64,000 nt of DNA from assembly GCF_947507565.1 (NCBI RefSeq), contig NC_089181.1, positions 2,861,614 through 2,925,613 on the forward strand. The letters run 5' to 3'. Each line of letters starts with the position of its first letter. Position 1 is the stretch's first letter. The notes under the pieces were generated by a model. The model saw only the letters and a list, made by a program, of their open reading frames with translations, had not been told where the DNA came from and searched no databases. Source of the DNA: Oscarella lobularis (taxonomy: Eukaryota > Porifera > Homoscleromorpha > Homosclerophorida > Oscarellidae). Positions 10,091 through 23,019 of this stretch are shown here, piece after piece. Made by a program: the position numbers and the translations under genes.

Positions 10091-10330
10091 TGGACGACGT
10101 TGCAGCTCTATCTAACTGGATCAGTTTGGCCCATCCTCTTCCTCCCCCTCCCATCCCGCCCTTAAGTAGCTCTATTCTTGGCGCCACGATCTGTTAGAAA
10201 ACCGACCTATTTTTAAGTTAATCTGCCAGCGTGCGTAGAGTATAAAATTATACCCATTATACCCACGTGACGTCCGCACTCCACGTGTTAGTGACGCGCC
10301 AATACCTGAGGATAGAGTGAGAGAGCATCA
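10091..10330. promoter_or_regulatory. shared promoter region of GPCR and IP3 receptor
   Basis: Divergent 240-bp intergenic segment. It holds a TATAAA at 10241-10246, a short direct repeat ATTATACCC (10247-10265) and two CACGTG E-boxes at 10264-10269 and 10282-10287, exactly 18 bp apart, the first overlapping a TGACGT half-CRE. The order suggests a core promoter for the IP3 receptor, 44-67 bp before its ATG. Function is inferred from motif and position only. Confidence 0.45.
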
Positions 10331-13300
10331 ATGGCAATTGCGTCTGACTCTGAAATCGTTCCCGTTCGCTATGGAGACGCAATCAGTCTCTACTGCGACG
10401 ACGGTCCCGGTTTCGTGTACACGCAAGTGACCAGGTACGAATTAAGAGATATGATGGAGAGACGGCGCGAGATCACTGCATCATACATAGTTCGTTTCAC
10501 TCCTGCGTTGCCGTGAGCGTACAACAAGAGCGCGATCTGAAAAATCCCGGGCACGTGCAAGAAATGGATGCAGGCCTGAGGAACGTCCACGGTAAAATGA
10601 GTAGAGAATTCCTGTAAAGGGTGGGTCCCTAGGGGAGGCGACGAAGATTGGCAGTTTTGACACGCTAAGGGCGACAACGTTTCTCTCTTTGCGCAAGTGC
10701 ACTCGTCGCTGTCTTTTTTTCCTTCTTAGTGTTCACGTTTCAAGTTCTCTATCCGAGCAAGTTCCGAGCGCAGAAGCACCTACTAAAAGTGAAAGAAAAA
10801 GAAAATATTGGGTATGCTTGCTCAGACTAACGTCTGTGTCTATAATGCAATGGCACGCGTAGTTTCTCATCGAGCGATCAACTGACCCAAGACCTCGCTC
10901 AGGCGGCAGTAAGCAAAATTTGAAATTGAAGACATTAGGCACCCCGGCTTGTTTAATTAATCGTAGAAACGATATCATGCTGAACAGGAAGAGAATCAGC
11001 AAGAGCAGAATCGACAGAGAGGGCGCTACTTGGAATACGGACAAGTTGTTGAGGTAAACCAATGGCTCACTTGGCAGTTTCTTGTTATGCACAGAACGCG
11101 GCCTATTGCAGTTGTTGCACTTGTACACCAATCAATACCTTTCTGCCAGCACCGCGACAACGTCACAGCTCGAACCAAACAACATGCAGGTTGGCGTGAA
11201 ATTGAATTGATCCTATTGTTTCTCTACAGTCTTTGCATCTAGATCAAGATCAGCTCGTATGGAAGAAAAAACTCTCGCTTTAAAGTGCTACCTCGGTACA
11301 AAGTCAGATTTATTGGTGACAAGGTATATATAAGAAAAGAGGGACGAGAGATAGAATTTTTCCGGGAGGAAATGTTTGCGCTTTAAAAGGTGATGGTCGG
11401 CGATCAAATTCAGCTGGAAAGTGTCAAGACCGAGGGACACTTTCTTCATTGCAGCCTGTTGTCATTTGGAGCCGAAGAGACTCCTGACCGTCTGACGTCA
11501 ACGGAAGAAGGAAGGTGTAAAACATTCAACAGTCTTATCTATTGAATTCGAGAGACTAAAGACGTTTTTCTCGTTTGTGACAAACAGCAAAGAGTTGAAC
11601 CTGTCAGCAAATCAATCAGCATTGACGATTTTACGGCACTATTCTCCTGAGAAGCATTGTCCTTTCAATGCTGTCAGAGTAAGTCTATAGACTAAGACTC
11701 TATTACAGTAGAGTCAAAGTGTAACTTCAACGCTTATTGATCAGGCTGGCAGTATTATCAGACTGTTTCATCAAGAGGTGGAAGGTTACCTAGTCGCTGA
11801 GGGTTCTTTCGTTGAACCAGAGCTCACCGAAAATGGTGCGTAAGCACGCATTTGACCCCTTTGTCAGACTATCATTTTGCGTGCGTTCTAGTTCATTTGA
11901 GACTTCGTCCCGTTGATCAAGATCGCATGAAGACCTTGTGTCCATCTACGAGCGCTATAACCTACTGGCAAATAGAACTAGAAAAATCGCCAATGACTGG
12001 CAAGTTCTTTTCTAAATAATTGATCCAGATAGAGAGAATGTTTGTTTGCAGGTGAAATAATCAAGTGGGAGCAGAGATGTCGCTTTCGGCACGTGTGCAC
12101 TAGCAAATATCTTTGCTTCACGATAGCTGACAAATCCTTACTATCGGTCCCATCGGACCCCGCTGTCTGCCCCATCTCTGATACTTGTACCAGTACCAGA
12201 TACACGGTAAAAAAGAACGACAAAGGGGAGATGATTTAATGGTGAGTTTTGCGCAGCTCGATCTGACCGACAAGCCTGGACCGTCAACCGTCTTTCGTCT
12301 TTTTCCTGTCATTCAGGCAAAAAGCTCGACGATTCTTTTACGTATAGAGTTAATTCGTTCTGGGATGTAGGAAACGGATGTTGTTTGCTTTGACTCGTAC
12401 TGCCGAATAGAACACGTTCTCTCTCGCCAGTGGCTGCACTCACTTCCAGGTTTTTGTAAAGTTAATTAACCGTTTGTTCTCTTGAAAGAGCGAGCGCATA
12501 CTAATTTTGCATTATGCGTTCAGTGATTTTCACACTGGATATTCAGATTTACTCTCGTTTCCCCACTAGACCGCTACGAAAGGCAAAGACACAAGACGAC
12601 GGTTCAATATGAGACAGGCGTTCAAAAGCTGGAGTGGGACGGCGCAAAATTGAAACAAGTTGGACTTTTACCTTGATTCCTCTAAGATTAGTTTTCTCTT
12701 TGTTCTCAGGTTGGTTCCTCTGACGTCATGAACTACAACGACGCCTTCGCAATTCAAGGAGTCAAGAAAGAGCACGTCGACATTTTGAATTTCACGGCGG
12801 GAATGATTCCCGTCATTTGGCAGTACATCAAAGACGTGAGTCTGTATCTATCAGTGTGCACGCGTTTGACTGGGGGTCAAACTTTGAATATAGAGAAAAG
12901 AGAGGCGTCGGCTTAGCCGAAGAGCGGCGACAAGATTTTATTCGGTTTAGGCCTACTGTACGCAATTTTTGAAACTTATACTTTGCTGCAGGCATTATGC
13001 CAACTTGGAGACTTCCAAATTCAGGAAGGAGAGCCCGTGAAAGATCGACAGAAATTGCTCAGAAATTTTCGAGTAAGGAATTTGCTCGTTCGCTTGTGTT
13101 TTTACGTGAATCTTTTAGATTGTTGATTTTATGATTGAGATTCTCAAGCTTCCTCGTATGGAAGAAGAGTAAGTCAGTGAGCACGTGAGCTAGAAATGAA
13201 GTTTTCATGAACTCGTTCAGTCATCAGAATTACGTTCTGGTCTGCCGAGGCGCCTATTACGTTTTGGAAAAGTACATAATTGGAAACAGTCGCAAAAACG

Positions 13301-16300
13301 AACTCTACGTTGCCAAGCACATTCCATTTTTTCAAGGCCAGGTTAGGTTTCCTCGACTGCTGCCTCCCATCTTTTGGCACGTTTGGCCTTGCTTTAGATC
13401 GGGAAGGGATTAGATGCCGAGACAGTGGTGATGGAGTTGATGCGCGACAACAGGTTAGTTGAATCAAATTCGCTTTCACGTGAGCGTGAACTAGCGCCAA
13501 TGTAGAAAAATCGTCGATCGCGTGTCAGAGCCGGAGATTGATCATTTCGTGGACTTCATGACAGAGAAACGGGTGCGACATATAGAGAAACTAATAGTGC
13601 ATGCCTGTTGCTTAGAACATGTATATAGGAACACCGCTTCCTTCTCCTTCTTGGATTGCTTTGTGTTTGCGATGGAGTTGCTATACCGTCAAATCAAAGT
13701 GAGACGTGGTTCATTCCTTTCATCCTCTCTGCACGACGATTTACTCTAGTTTACGTGACGAAGAAGCTTCTTCAGGAAGATCGGGTAAGTATCAGATAAA
13801 GTCCTAAATGCCGCTCACTCGATCGGATTTCCACACAGGCCATCATGTATCTGACCAAGTGTGGTGATGACCTGAACCCACCTAGAGACCCACAAATGGT
13901 CTACGTTTCCGAAGACGGCGGAGCCACTTGGATTTCCTTGGCCGACTTAGCCAAAGCACAGGTCGCAAAGAAATCATACTACGAAGCTCTTCCTCATACG
14001 CTATGTAGGATCAGAATCCCAGTGAACGATATCTTTTCTTGGAAAGGCAATTGGAGTTGTTCAATCAACTTTGCTACGTACGATTTGGTCTTGGTATTCA
14101 GTATGCACGTGCATTGTTTCTGCAGGGAAGAAACAACTACGCAATCGAAGTCTTGACGAAAGTGCTTCACACATAATTTGTCTCACTCGCTTACTGAGTA
14201 GAGATCTCTTGTTTTAGAAGTATTTGACGTGGAAAGAAGCGTTCCTTTGTCTCCGATCTAAAGAACTTCCCGCTCGTCTTCGAGCGAAATTCTGCAATGC
14301 AATTGTCGGCAAGTCCAAGTGACGCGCGTTGCAGCTGGAATTAGCTTTGAAATCATAGGATTGTTCATCGACGTCGGCGACAACCGATCCGTTTTGGAAA
14401 AACCGTCTCTTTCTTACGTAATCTTTTAAATTCGTGATTTTTAGTTAGTTATCTTGTTGTGAAAGGTTTTCAAAAACGTCGAGGAGAGGCCTTATTCCTT
14501 ATCGTCTGCCAATCCCGAACAGGTAAACGGAAAACAGAAGCAACGCCAAATTTTCTAAAATCCCGAACTTTCTTAGGCAATCACCGGAGCGCGAATGGAA
14601 TATTTTCCTCAGCTTCGCAACTGGATTCGAATATTTTTCAACGAAAATAAGGTTGGTTCACCTTCAAGTCAGAGTCATCCTGTCTCATTCTTTCTTTCAG
14701 CCGAGGCAGGCCTTTCACAAGGGTCACAATCAATTGACGACAGAAGTTCTGCGACTCTTGCATTACCTCGTTAGTTACGGATACTACTCCAACATGACTG
14801 ACATCAAAGGGCTGCTTCGACCAATGCTCACTGTCATGGACGGTCGTGACGACTTCCCTTTCCGAAACGGTTTGTTTTCCTCTTTTGGTTTTTTTTTCTG
14901 TCAGGTATATCGTTATCTATCTCATGCACAGCACAAGGCGAAGGCCTGGACGATCACGTCCAAAAAACGCGTTATATGCAGTGTGAGAGCAACAGAGAGG
15001 TCGTGAATGCGAAGCACATGTAAGACTTGCAGTCAAGCGCTTAGCACTGAGCCACGTATTTATTATATATAGGGCCATGCGAGTCCTTGATCTGCTTTTT
15101 AATTTCCGATTCAACATTCGACTTGAAGTAATCGAGTCAAAGAGGTTTTTTGCTTTCTTTTTTTTATTTTCTTTCAGCGTTTTCTATACGAGTTTCGTCG
15201 CGTTTCGTCGTCGGATAAAAATCCGGTTCCGCTTCGCGGAATGTCTTCATCGCGCTCTCAGACGTCTCGCCTTTCACTGTTTCGCTTGTCAACAATATTC
15301 TTTCACTCATTTGCAGGGGTAAGCAGTTTTGTCTTCGCGCGCACTCGCTCATACATTCTGCTTCTTAGAACGAGTACTTGGCTCTTATGAAGCCCGAAAA
15401 GGACTGCAACGTTTTGGCTAATAAGCAGTAAAAATTTATTTAATTTATGTATGCTACTTCCGAGACTCTTCTCTAGTCTTGCTACTTTTGCTCGCACTCA
15501 GCTCGAAGCTATTTTAGACGACGGCTTTTTCTCCGAAAATGAGCAATCGGAGTTGATTGCAATTCTTAAAGACTTGTCGTTCTACCATTACGGAAAGATC
15601 GTCATCTCTTCGATGCATCTGATGAATCAGTACTTCTCAGCCACTAGCACACTGTTCGATCAAACTATTCAAGCCCAGGTCCTTTCTACGTCTTACATAC
15701 GATATAAAAGATAGTTAGATATCCTGTTTCAGATTATCGTTCATCCCAAGTCAATAGAAATGTTTGAATACGTCGAGAAGACGATAGGCGTTTTGAGACG
15801 ACTGGCTGCGGCGAAAATGACGCCAGAGCAGGAAATTGAAATGGGAGAAATACTCGACACGTACAGACGGTAAGAGAAGCGATCAGATAGCACGTGCAAG
15901 GCTATATACGTCGCGCGATCTTCGCAGCAAGTGCTGGATTCAGGACGAGCACGAGAACGAAGTCGAATTCTGCGACGCGCACAGGATAAATCAGACAATT
16001 CTCTACAATTTCGGTGAGCCGTTTGCCATAGTTGAAGAAATTTAAGAGAGCAGTTCAATGTAGGAATACTTGGGGACATTTTTGACATAATCGAAGACGA
16101 GATCGACGTTGAACGAGAGGAATACCAAGGACTGCAGTTAATATTTCGCAAAAGTTTCAGACTGCTTCAGGCTCTTGCGCACGGCAATCCCGTCGTTCAG
16201 CAAAGACTTTATCAGAGACTTGATCAGTTGCTGACGATTCGTGGCGCCGAGTCCGAAATGGCGAACGCTCTCATCGAAGTATTTGGAAATGAAGAGATGT

Positions 16301-19300
16301 GCATGGGCATTCGAAGCTACCAGGTTGGAAAACGTTGAATAACTAATTGGTATTTTAAATGCATTATTCATTCGTATAGGTTCAGAACATTGTTCAACTT
16401 TTGGCTGTTCATAAGGAGAATGCTAGCGAATTGTTGGATCTTCTTAAAGCCGTCGTCAAGGTACTGTAGAGCATTTTGTAAAAATAAAAATAAAAAAGAA
16501 ACTGTTGCACGGATTTGTTTTCTTTTCAGATTAGGGAATTGGATTTGCCGCTGAAAAGAAATCAGGGCTTTGTCATTAAAGCTATTAATCAGCGAACTGT
16601 GAATGTTTGCGGAATTCTCGATCGCGTAAAAGCAGGCTCCAGAATGTCTCTGCTGGAACGCGGCGATCCTTTCTGTCCAAAATTGAACTATCTTCTCCGA
16701 CTCGTTGACCTTCTGGCGACGTGTGCCGAAGTAATATTATATTAATCGAAGCCATGCACATACAATGACCTCTGCTTAATTTAAGGGTGAAAATCGTTTC
16801 ATTGAGTCTACGTGCCAAAACATTTTCAGCATCTCCGAATTATTTGACGTGAGTGACAATGGACCACAAATTAGCCTAAAACGCGTTTTCATTTAGGTAC
16901 TCCTCAATCCCAACATCATTGTTGCGTGCAAGCGACCCTACATTCGATTTCTGGTATGGGTCTATCTCAACACGGGAAGCAGCAAAGTGGAGAGCGGCGC
17001 GGCTGATTTGGACCACGACGAGTGCGTTAGTTAATTAAAAATATAAAGGCAAATTTTCAACTTCTCTCTTATACATAGAAAAATCTGGACGTTTCTAGAA
17101 CAGGTCGGAAATTCCCTCAGCGAAATCAACGCTGATCTCCTGTCCATCTCCGAGAACAAGTCAAAAGTTCAAGCCTTACGGAGTAGTCTTCGATTCATGG
17201 GAAGCGTGAGAACCTACCCAGCTGGTCGCCAAAGAACTTATATACAACACAGGCCGATGATGTAGGGATCATACCTAGTATTTCATTTAAGAAGTCAATC
17301 GTTTAGTGTTGTTAATTGAATAGGAAACGCCAAGCGAGCTCAGCCGCTCGACTTTTGGACGAAGGCTTCCTGCTGTACTTTTTTGACGGAGTTCTTCCTC
17401 TGCTTCAGGCATGCTGCATGACTCGTGAGTTGTGCTGTGAACTACTTTTATTTCTTCTTTTTAGGTTTTCTATACGAGTTATTTTGAACCGGAAAAGCTT
17501 GAACCGAGACGGCAGCGCGATTTTGAACCAGGACGGCAGCGCGTTTTTCAACCGGGACGGCAGCGCGAAATTGACATTTCGCACTTTCTGGCAGATACGC
17601 TGATCAATATTTCACTGAAAATTACAGGCTTCCTTGCCCACGAAGCTCAATATCGACTGCTGCGACGCACGACTACAGTAATCTTGACTCAGTTGAACGT
17701 CGACACGAGCCAACGCGTCACACTTGCGGACGTGAGTTTCGCTGTAGCCTGAAGGGCATCTCAAAGTTAAAATTGATTTCTATGCTGCAGAAAATCTCTG
17801 AATTCAAGATGTCCGTTTGTGAAGGCGAAGCAGTTGACCTGAAGAGCTCTGCGTTGAAGGTAAGACTAAAATACGAGGAGGCGACATGACGCTTACATCT
17901 GCACACGGCGCAGAAATACGAGAGAGAGCATTATACGGAAGAAATGCTCAATTTCGAACTGAACAATTTTGCTACCAATTTCAAACGAGCCTATCAGAAA
18001 CGAAACACTACCGAAGATCAGATTGGCGTTGCAATGAGCAAACGTATAAAATACTGCATGTAGACGAGCCTTTGTTTGATTTTCTCTTCTAGCATATTGT
18101 GAAAGCGAAGACAAGGACGAGCCGTTGCCCCTAGGAAAAGAATTCCAAGACCACGTGGCAGTCTTCTTGTATGAAAATTGCGGCCAGGGCATGCTCTATA
18201 TAACGGTGCATGTACGATGTATAGTGCAAATGGGAAAATTGATCCTGTGTGTGGAAGATTAGTCGAATCGCTCTGGTTAGTCTAAATACTACAGAAACTA
18301 TTTGCTTCACGGGATTTTCTTCTCTTTGAGGCAGCTTTTACTACAGTAGCGTTGACTTAGGAGAAATGAGCGAAGCGGAGCGAATTTGTTTGGAACAGCT
18401 CTGCATTCGTACGCTTCAAGTTCTACGCGCCATCATCCACAATCAAATCGTTCGGATTCCCGAACTCAAAGAAGGCGTCGAAGTACCAAGAGCTCACAAA
18501 TTGGCCATGAAGGCAGTGGAGGATGTACAAACAGCTTTAAACGTACACGGCGTTGCACTGAAAGTAGGATGCCATCACTTCAATATTTCTCAATATTTAG
18601 TGTCTACATTTAGATTATTCCTCTTTTGTCTCATTCCAATGACAATATTGTTCGCGAGACGTTAGCTCTGCTGTCGGCGCTTGTCTATTCCGGCAATCGT
18701 TCTGTTCAAGAGAGCTTTGAAAAGCATTTCTTTAGTATGAGAAAAGACAGATTTGTCATTGATGTCCTTGGACGTCTACAACGCTCCGCCGTCGTCATCA
18801 GAGAAAGGTCAGTAAGAAAGTAAAGCGAGCTCTACGCGTATTCCGACAATTTGTTTCATTGTAGGAGAACTCTTCTCTCGCAGCAAAAAGCCAAACTTAA
18901 AAATTTGATCAAAATGGTACGTATACTGCTAGTGTAAGAGAGCCTGCTGACAGACTCATTGCGTTACTGGTTTAGGCTAGAATATTTTATGAAAGAACTT
19001 CGCTAATAAGCACTTCGCTGATGACTAAGGACGAAGAGGCAATCAAGCGTTGTACCTCATGCCAAATACGAATAGAGCATCTTTTTGCAGATGGGTCTGG
19101 CAACTGCTGAAGACGCTTCAAATGACGTGGAAATGCAGCAGATGAACAAAGTGGTGGTAGCGCTACATCGTACCTATAACTCCTGTATTGACCATGAATG
19201 TAGAAGGTCGAAACTGCGTTAGACGAAACAGCGATAGATGAAGCGGCTTCGGTGAATCAACTTCGCTTCCGAGACGACAGCTACATCGAAATTGTTCTAA

Positions 19301-22286
19301 GAATTTTGGGCTACATGTGCGACGGGCAAAACGTGACTTTGCAAGTAAGTAAATATTTCATTCATCTCAAGATAGCGATCGTTGGGTATAGGATTATCTT
19401 CGAGAGCAACCGGATAACATCAAGTCGTTGAATCTTGTATCGGAAGTGTGCAGTTATCTTCACCTTTTCTACAATGCTGTGGACAAGGACAGCATTCCTC
19501 TTCTAATTCAGCTATTTAATACGCTGATTGAATTTGCCAGCGTACGTTGCATGCGGTAAATTTGAGGGCGGATCGAGAAGGTTGTTTTCAGGGAAATCCT
19601 ACCAATCAGGCGACGCTATTTGATCATCAGATCATCTATATGATCAACGACGTCATGCGATTGGACGAGGCTTCTTTCACCGACGTTGTTCAAGTGTACA
19701 AACTAAAGCGTGCGGCGATAAATCTTCTCGCGACAATGGTGGAAAAGAACAACGACGAGACCAAAGAGTTGGCCAGAGGAATCCTCGATACGATTCACAT
19801 TGGAACGCTGTACGAAAACATCGTGAGCCTTCAAGATCAAGGCAAATCTGACAAGGTACGGAAGCGTGTACATACATATACGCAGCGCTCACTGAAACAA
19901 CTTTTTAGCGTCACGAAGAAGAAGAAAAAAAAGAAGAAGCCGTTCGACTGGCTTTTGCGATTGAACACGTCTTGATGCGTTTCAGAGAGCTCGGCTCTTT
20001 TCTTTGCGGAAAGAAGTGTGAGTTAGAATGCTTTGAATCAAATGCACCATCTCTTACGCATGTAATTAGGGAAACTTCACTACCCTTCGAAAGCCGAAGA
20101 AGAGATTGAAGAGGAGCTCGCCGAGAGCACGATGTCTGTTGAAATTGTCGAGGGCGACGAACTGCAGAAAGTCTTCTTTCACGTTAAGGATCAGGCGAGG
20201 AAGCGCGGTGTCCAGTGCTCTCTATATATTATATGGACACTGTATAGAAAGCGCTACGAGAAGAAGTGAAGGAAAGGCTGAAGTGGAAGGTTTCCAGAGA
20301 AAGCCCCACTAGCAAACTGCGAGATTTCTTAGAATGGTCAAATGACATTCAAAGGGACATCCATCATCAGGTATGACAAGCGAGACAAGCGAGGCATTAA
20401 CCTATTCTTATCCAACAAGGCATCTCGTGCTTTTTAGAAACGCATACAAAATAACGTTCTGCTTTCGCTACTAGTGCAGGGAAGGTGATGACCGCTCCAT
20501 TATTTTTCTCGCTGTTTTTTTTCTTCAGTTTCTAATTGCAGTTCCGTTTGGTTTTGGATGGTTCTACTGCTCACCGTCGTACTAAACATCTTTGTAGTTG
20601 TCGCGTGGAAGGCTCCTCCAAATCTCTTTGAGTACGTCATGAAAATAAATGCAAAAGACTAAGTACCTTTTCTTGCAGAATCAATCCTATAGTGGAGCCG
20701 TACTTTCATCCCGTCTTGTACGTTGTTGGCTTATTGCACTTGATCTTCAGTGTCTGCCTGGTTGTCACATTCTACGTAGCAAACGCTCACAACTTTGTTC
20801 TGCCCTCCTTCTTCTATCCCATATTGTAAGATCTGAAGGAAGCTTGCAAGACGCAGTTGCAATGTATTGAACGTTTTCAGGAGATCGAACCCTCGGACAC
20901 GCAGTCACTCGTCGATTAACAATCACTCGTCGATTAACGTTTTGGGCGTGCAAAGTCTATTCTATGTGGTTAGCTTAGATATTCTCGTCGATTCCTTTTC
21001 TTCATTTACTTTATTAATTAAGGTGTTCGTCCTTACGTCTGCCCTTTCTTTGCGCTTTCATGGCGCTTTCTACTGCTTCCACCTATTCATTGTCTTTGTC
21101 AATAACGACATTCTAACTCGAGTTCTTCAATCGGTAACGAGAAACGGTGAGTGTAAGAAAAGGGCAACGATTGATTATTAATAAAGGAGTTTCTGTTTAT
21201 AGGAGTATCTCTGCTATGGGTGGGAGCGATGATGGTCATCATCATTTACATCTACTCCGTCGTTGCGTTCACTTTTTTGCGTCAGTCGTTTGACCCCTCT
21301 ACGGGGCTCTATTGCGAAAACCTCGCCCAATGTTTCGTTACGAGCATCAAGGTTGGATTGTTGACCGGTGGCGGACTCGGCGAAGCGTTACCGGCCAAGG
21401 CGTACAGTTTCTACGAGCCGGCAATAAGAACCATCTTCGACGTTTCCTTCTTTATTATCATTACCATCATATCTCTCAACATCGTATTCGGCATTATCGT
21501 CGATTCGTTTTCCGAGTTGCGAGATGACAAGGTAAGCTATATATAGGAGAAGAGTAGCTTGCGCATGCATTCATGCGATTTCCATTTCAGTGGAAAGCTC
21601 AAAACGATATGAATAGCGTGTGTTTCATTTGCGGCAATCCAAGTTTTGAATTTGAGAAGAAAGGCAAGGTGAAGCCTCCGCCGCTGTAAAATAAATCTCT
21701 TCTTCGTGTGGAAGATCTTTTCTCGTGGCGCAGGGATTCGAATATCACGTAAAGAAAGAGCACAACATGTGGGCCTACTTTTTCTTTTTCATTCACTTGA
21801 GTGAAAAATTGCCCAACGACTATACGTCAATCGAACGCTACGTAGCGCAAAAAGTAAGACAAAGGAGAATTTGCTTCTATCAGTCACTCGTTTTTGCACG
21901 ACAGCTGGAGAAGAACGAAATCGACTTCTTTCCTCTCAGTAAGGCCATGTCATTGAACGACGAGGAGGACACGACAGTTATCGACGAACTCGAAGAGCTC
22001 AAAAAGATGAATCAAAATATTCTTACACGCAACGCAAGGGAGGTGAGTTGCGACCGAACTGCTGAGATAGGTTTCAACGACTTTTCCTGCATACAGGATG
22101 CGAAACTTCGTCGTCGCATGGAGAAACAAGAGCACGCTCTATGGGAAAGGAGGCAGGCATTGTCGGGAAAAGTAACGTACATCAGTGTCGGTACGTCGCA
22201 CGATCGATTGATCGTTGACATGTGCCTATAGTCGACACGTTCTTTCGTTTGCAGACGAAGAAAGCGATGTTGGATCATACATGTGA
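10331..22286 (+). CDS. ITPR: inositol 1,4,5-trisphosphate receptor (ER Ca2+ release channel)
   Basis: Tetrameric IP3-gated Ca2+ channel of the ER. The gene covers nearly 12 kb in several dozen small exons. It starts with the suppressor domain (exon 1 IVPVRYGDAISLYCDDG; next VFTFQVLYPSKFRAQKHLLK), passes through MIR and IP3-binding segments and the N-terminal RIH region (SEPEIDHFVDFMTEK; KCGDDLNPPRDPQMVYVSED) and a long solenoid. The channel domain follows: TM segments near 20540-21150, SVTRNG, then the pore helix and selectivity filter TGGGLGE (human GGGVGD), the S6 run DVSFFIIITIISLNIVFG and IIVDSFSELRDDK. The C-terminal linker has the zinc-finger-like VCFICGN...YHVKKEHNMWAYFFFFIHL. The last coding exon ends DEESDVGSYM and stop 22284-22286. 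A lineage-specific 8-residue repeat is present in the solenoid. Head-to-head with the GPCR. Identity is certain; single exon edges were not all resolved. Confidence 0.97.
17501..17572 (+). repeat. three in-frame 24-bp repeats inside an IP3 receptor exon
   Basis: Three tandem 24-bp units (17501-17524, 17525-17548, 17549-17572) share the core GACGGCAGCGCG and encode EPRRQRDF, EPGRQRVF and QPGRQREI. A degenerate fourth copy may begin at 17486 (GAACCGGAAAAGCTT, EPEKL). The repeat lies in the regulatory solenoid and is in frame, so it adds a basic, flexible insertion in place of the short linker of vertebrate receptors. The 8-aa length matches the 24-bp unit, which points to replication-slippage expansion. 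Confidence 0.85.
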
Positions 22287-22446
22287 GAACAGACTTTATT
22301 TAGTTCAAAATGTACACGTTTGCTGCTGATTGGTGCTGCTGTCCTGCGATTGAGCATGCATGCACTAAGAGACTGCTACAAGTCGCAAGTCAAATTAGCA
22401 ATAGACTAGTCATCTAAATAGCGTTCAAAATCATTGACTGAGGAAT

Positions 22447-22941
22447 TTAGAAGTCTAATAGCTAAGAGAAAGGAAATAGTTTCCTGACGCCAATTCAAAA
22501 AGAAATATCGACTGACCAATTGAGGCAGCACTTTCTGCAGATGCTCCACTTTGACCGCACTCGATGAGTCGGCCTAGAGATAAGCGTTCCTAAGCAAATT
22601 TTATAGAATTTTCTTGAAAACCTTGGCAATTTCCACCGATCGAGCCGCTGCCTCTGCAAAAAACCAACGATGAGAAATGCCTCTTTTGGCTCTGTTTCGC
22701 ACGCTCACCAACGACAAAAATGCGAAGAAGCTCGCTTGCCAATTCAAGAGCGGTCGTTCCGACTAGAGAAACGATTTCGCTGGCAATCGACGCCTACGAG
22801 CGGCACTAGATCTGTACCTTTGGTCTTTTTGTCTTTAAAGAATAAATTGAGAAGCTCTTTTACGGTTTCCTAGTACGCCACGATTAGCACTAGCGTCGAA
22901 AATCGACCGATTACCGTTCGAAACGTAATGCGCGCTTCCAT
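22447..22941 (-). CDS. CENPX: centromere protein X (CENP-X / MHF2 histone-fold protein)
   Basis: Small histone-fold partner of CENP-S, acting at kinetochores and in the FANCM-MHF complex. No frame stays open for long, but six exons splice into one protein: MEARITFRT, then ETVKELLNLFFKDKKTK, VGTTALELASELLRIFVV, EAAARSVEIAK, ADSSSAVKVEHLQKVLPQL and LLDF-stop. This follows human CENP-X through LVSRLLHLHFKDDKTK, ALQLMVELLKVFVVEAA and DQLEKVLPQLLLDF, ending at the same residue. Splice phases are consistent: the phase-1 junctions after AAAG and GTTG are restored exactly. The start ATG is at 22939-22941, the stop TAA at 22447-22449. The product is about 80 residues, the usual family length. Five introns in under 500 bp is extreme. 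Its start is 78 bp from the ZNF207 start on the other strand. Confidence 0.93.
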
Positions 22942-23019
22942 AGTAGGTGCCAGAGCGCGCGCTAGTCTACAGAACGAGTTTGTGTTCTCTCGTGAGGTCC
23001 GCCGAGCGATAGCACAGCA
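22942..23019. promoter_or_regulatory. 78-bp bidirectional promoter, CENPX and ZNF207
   Basis: Only 78 bp separate the start codons of CENPX (minus) and ZNF207 (plus). Both products act at kinetochores, so the pair may be co-expressed in dividing cells (inference). I see no TATA box. The 5' UTRs must be very short, overlap, or both. Confidence 0.6.
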
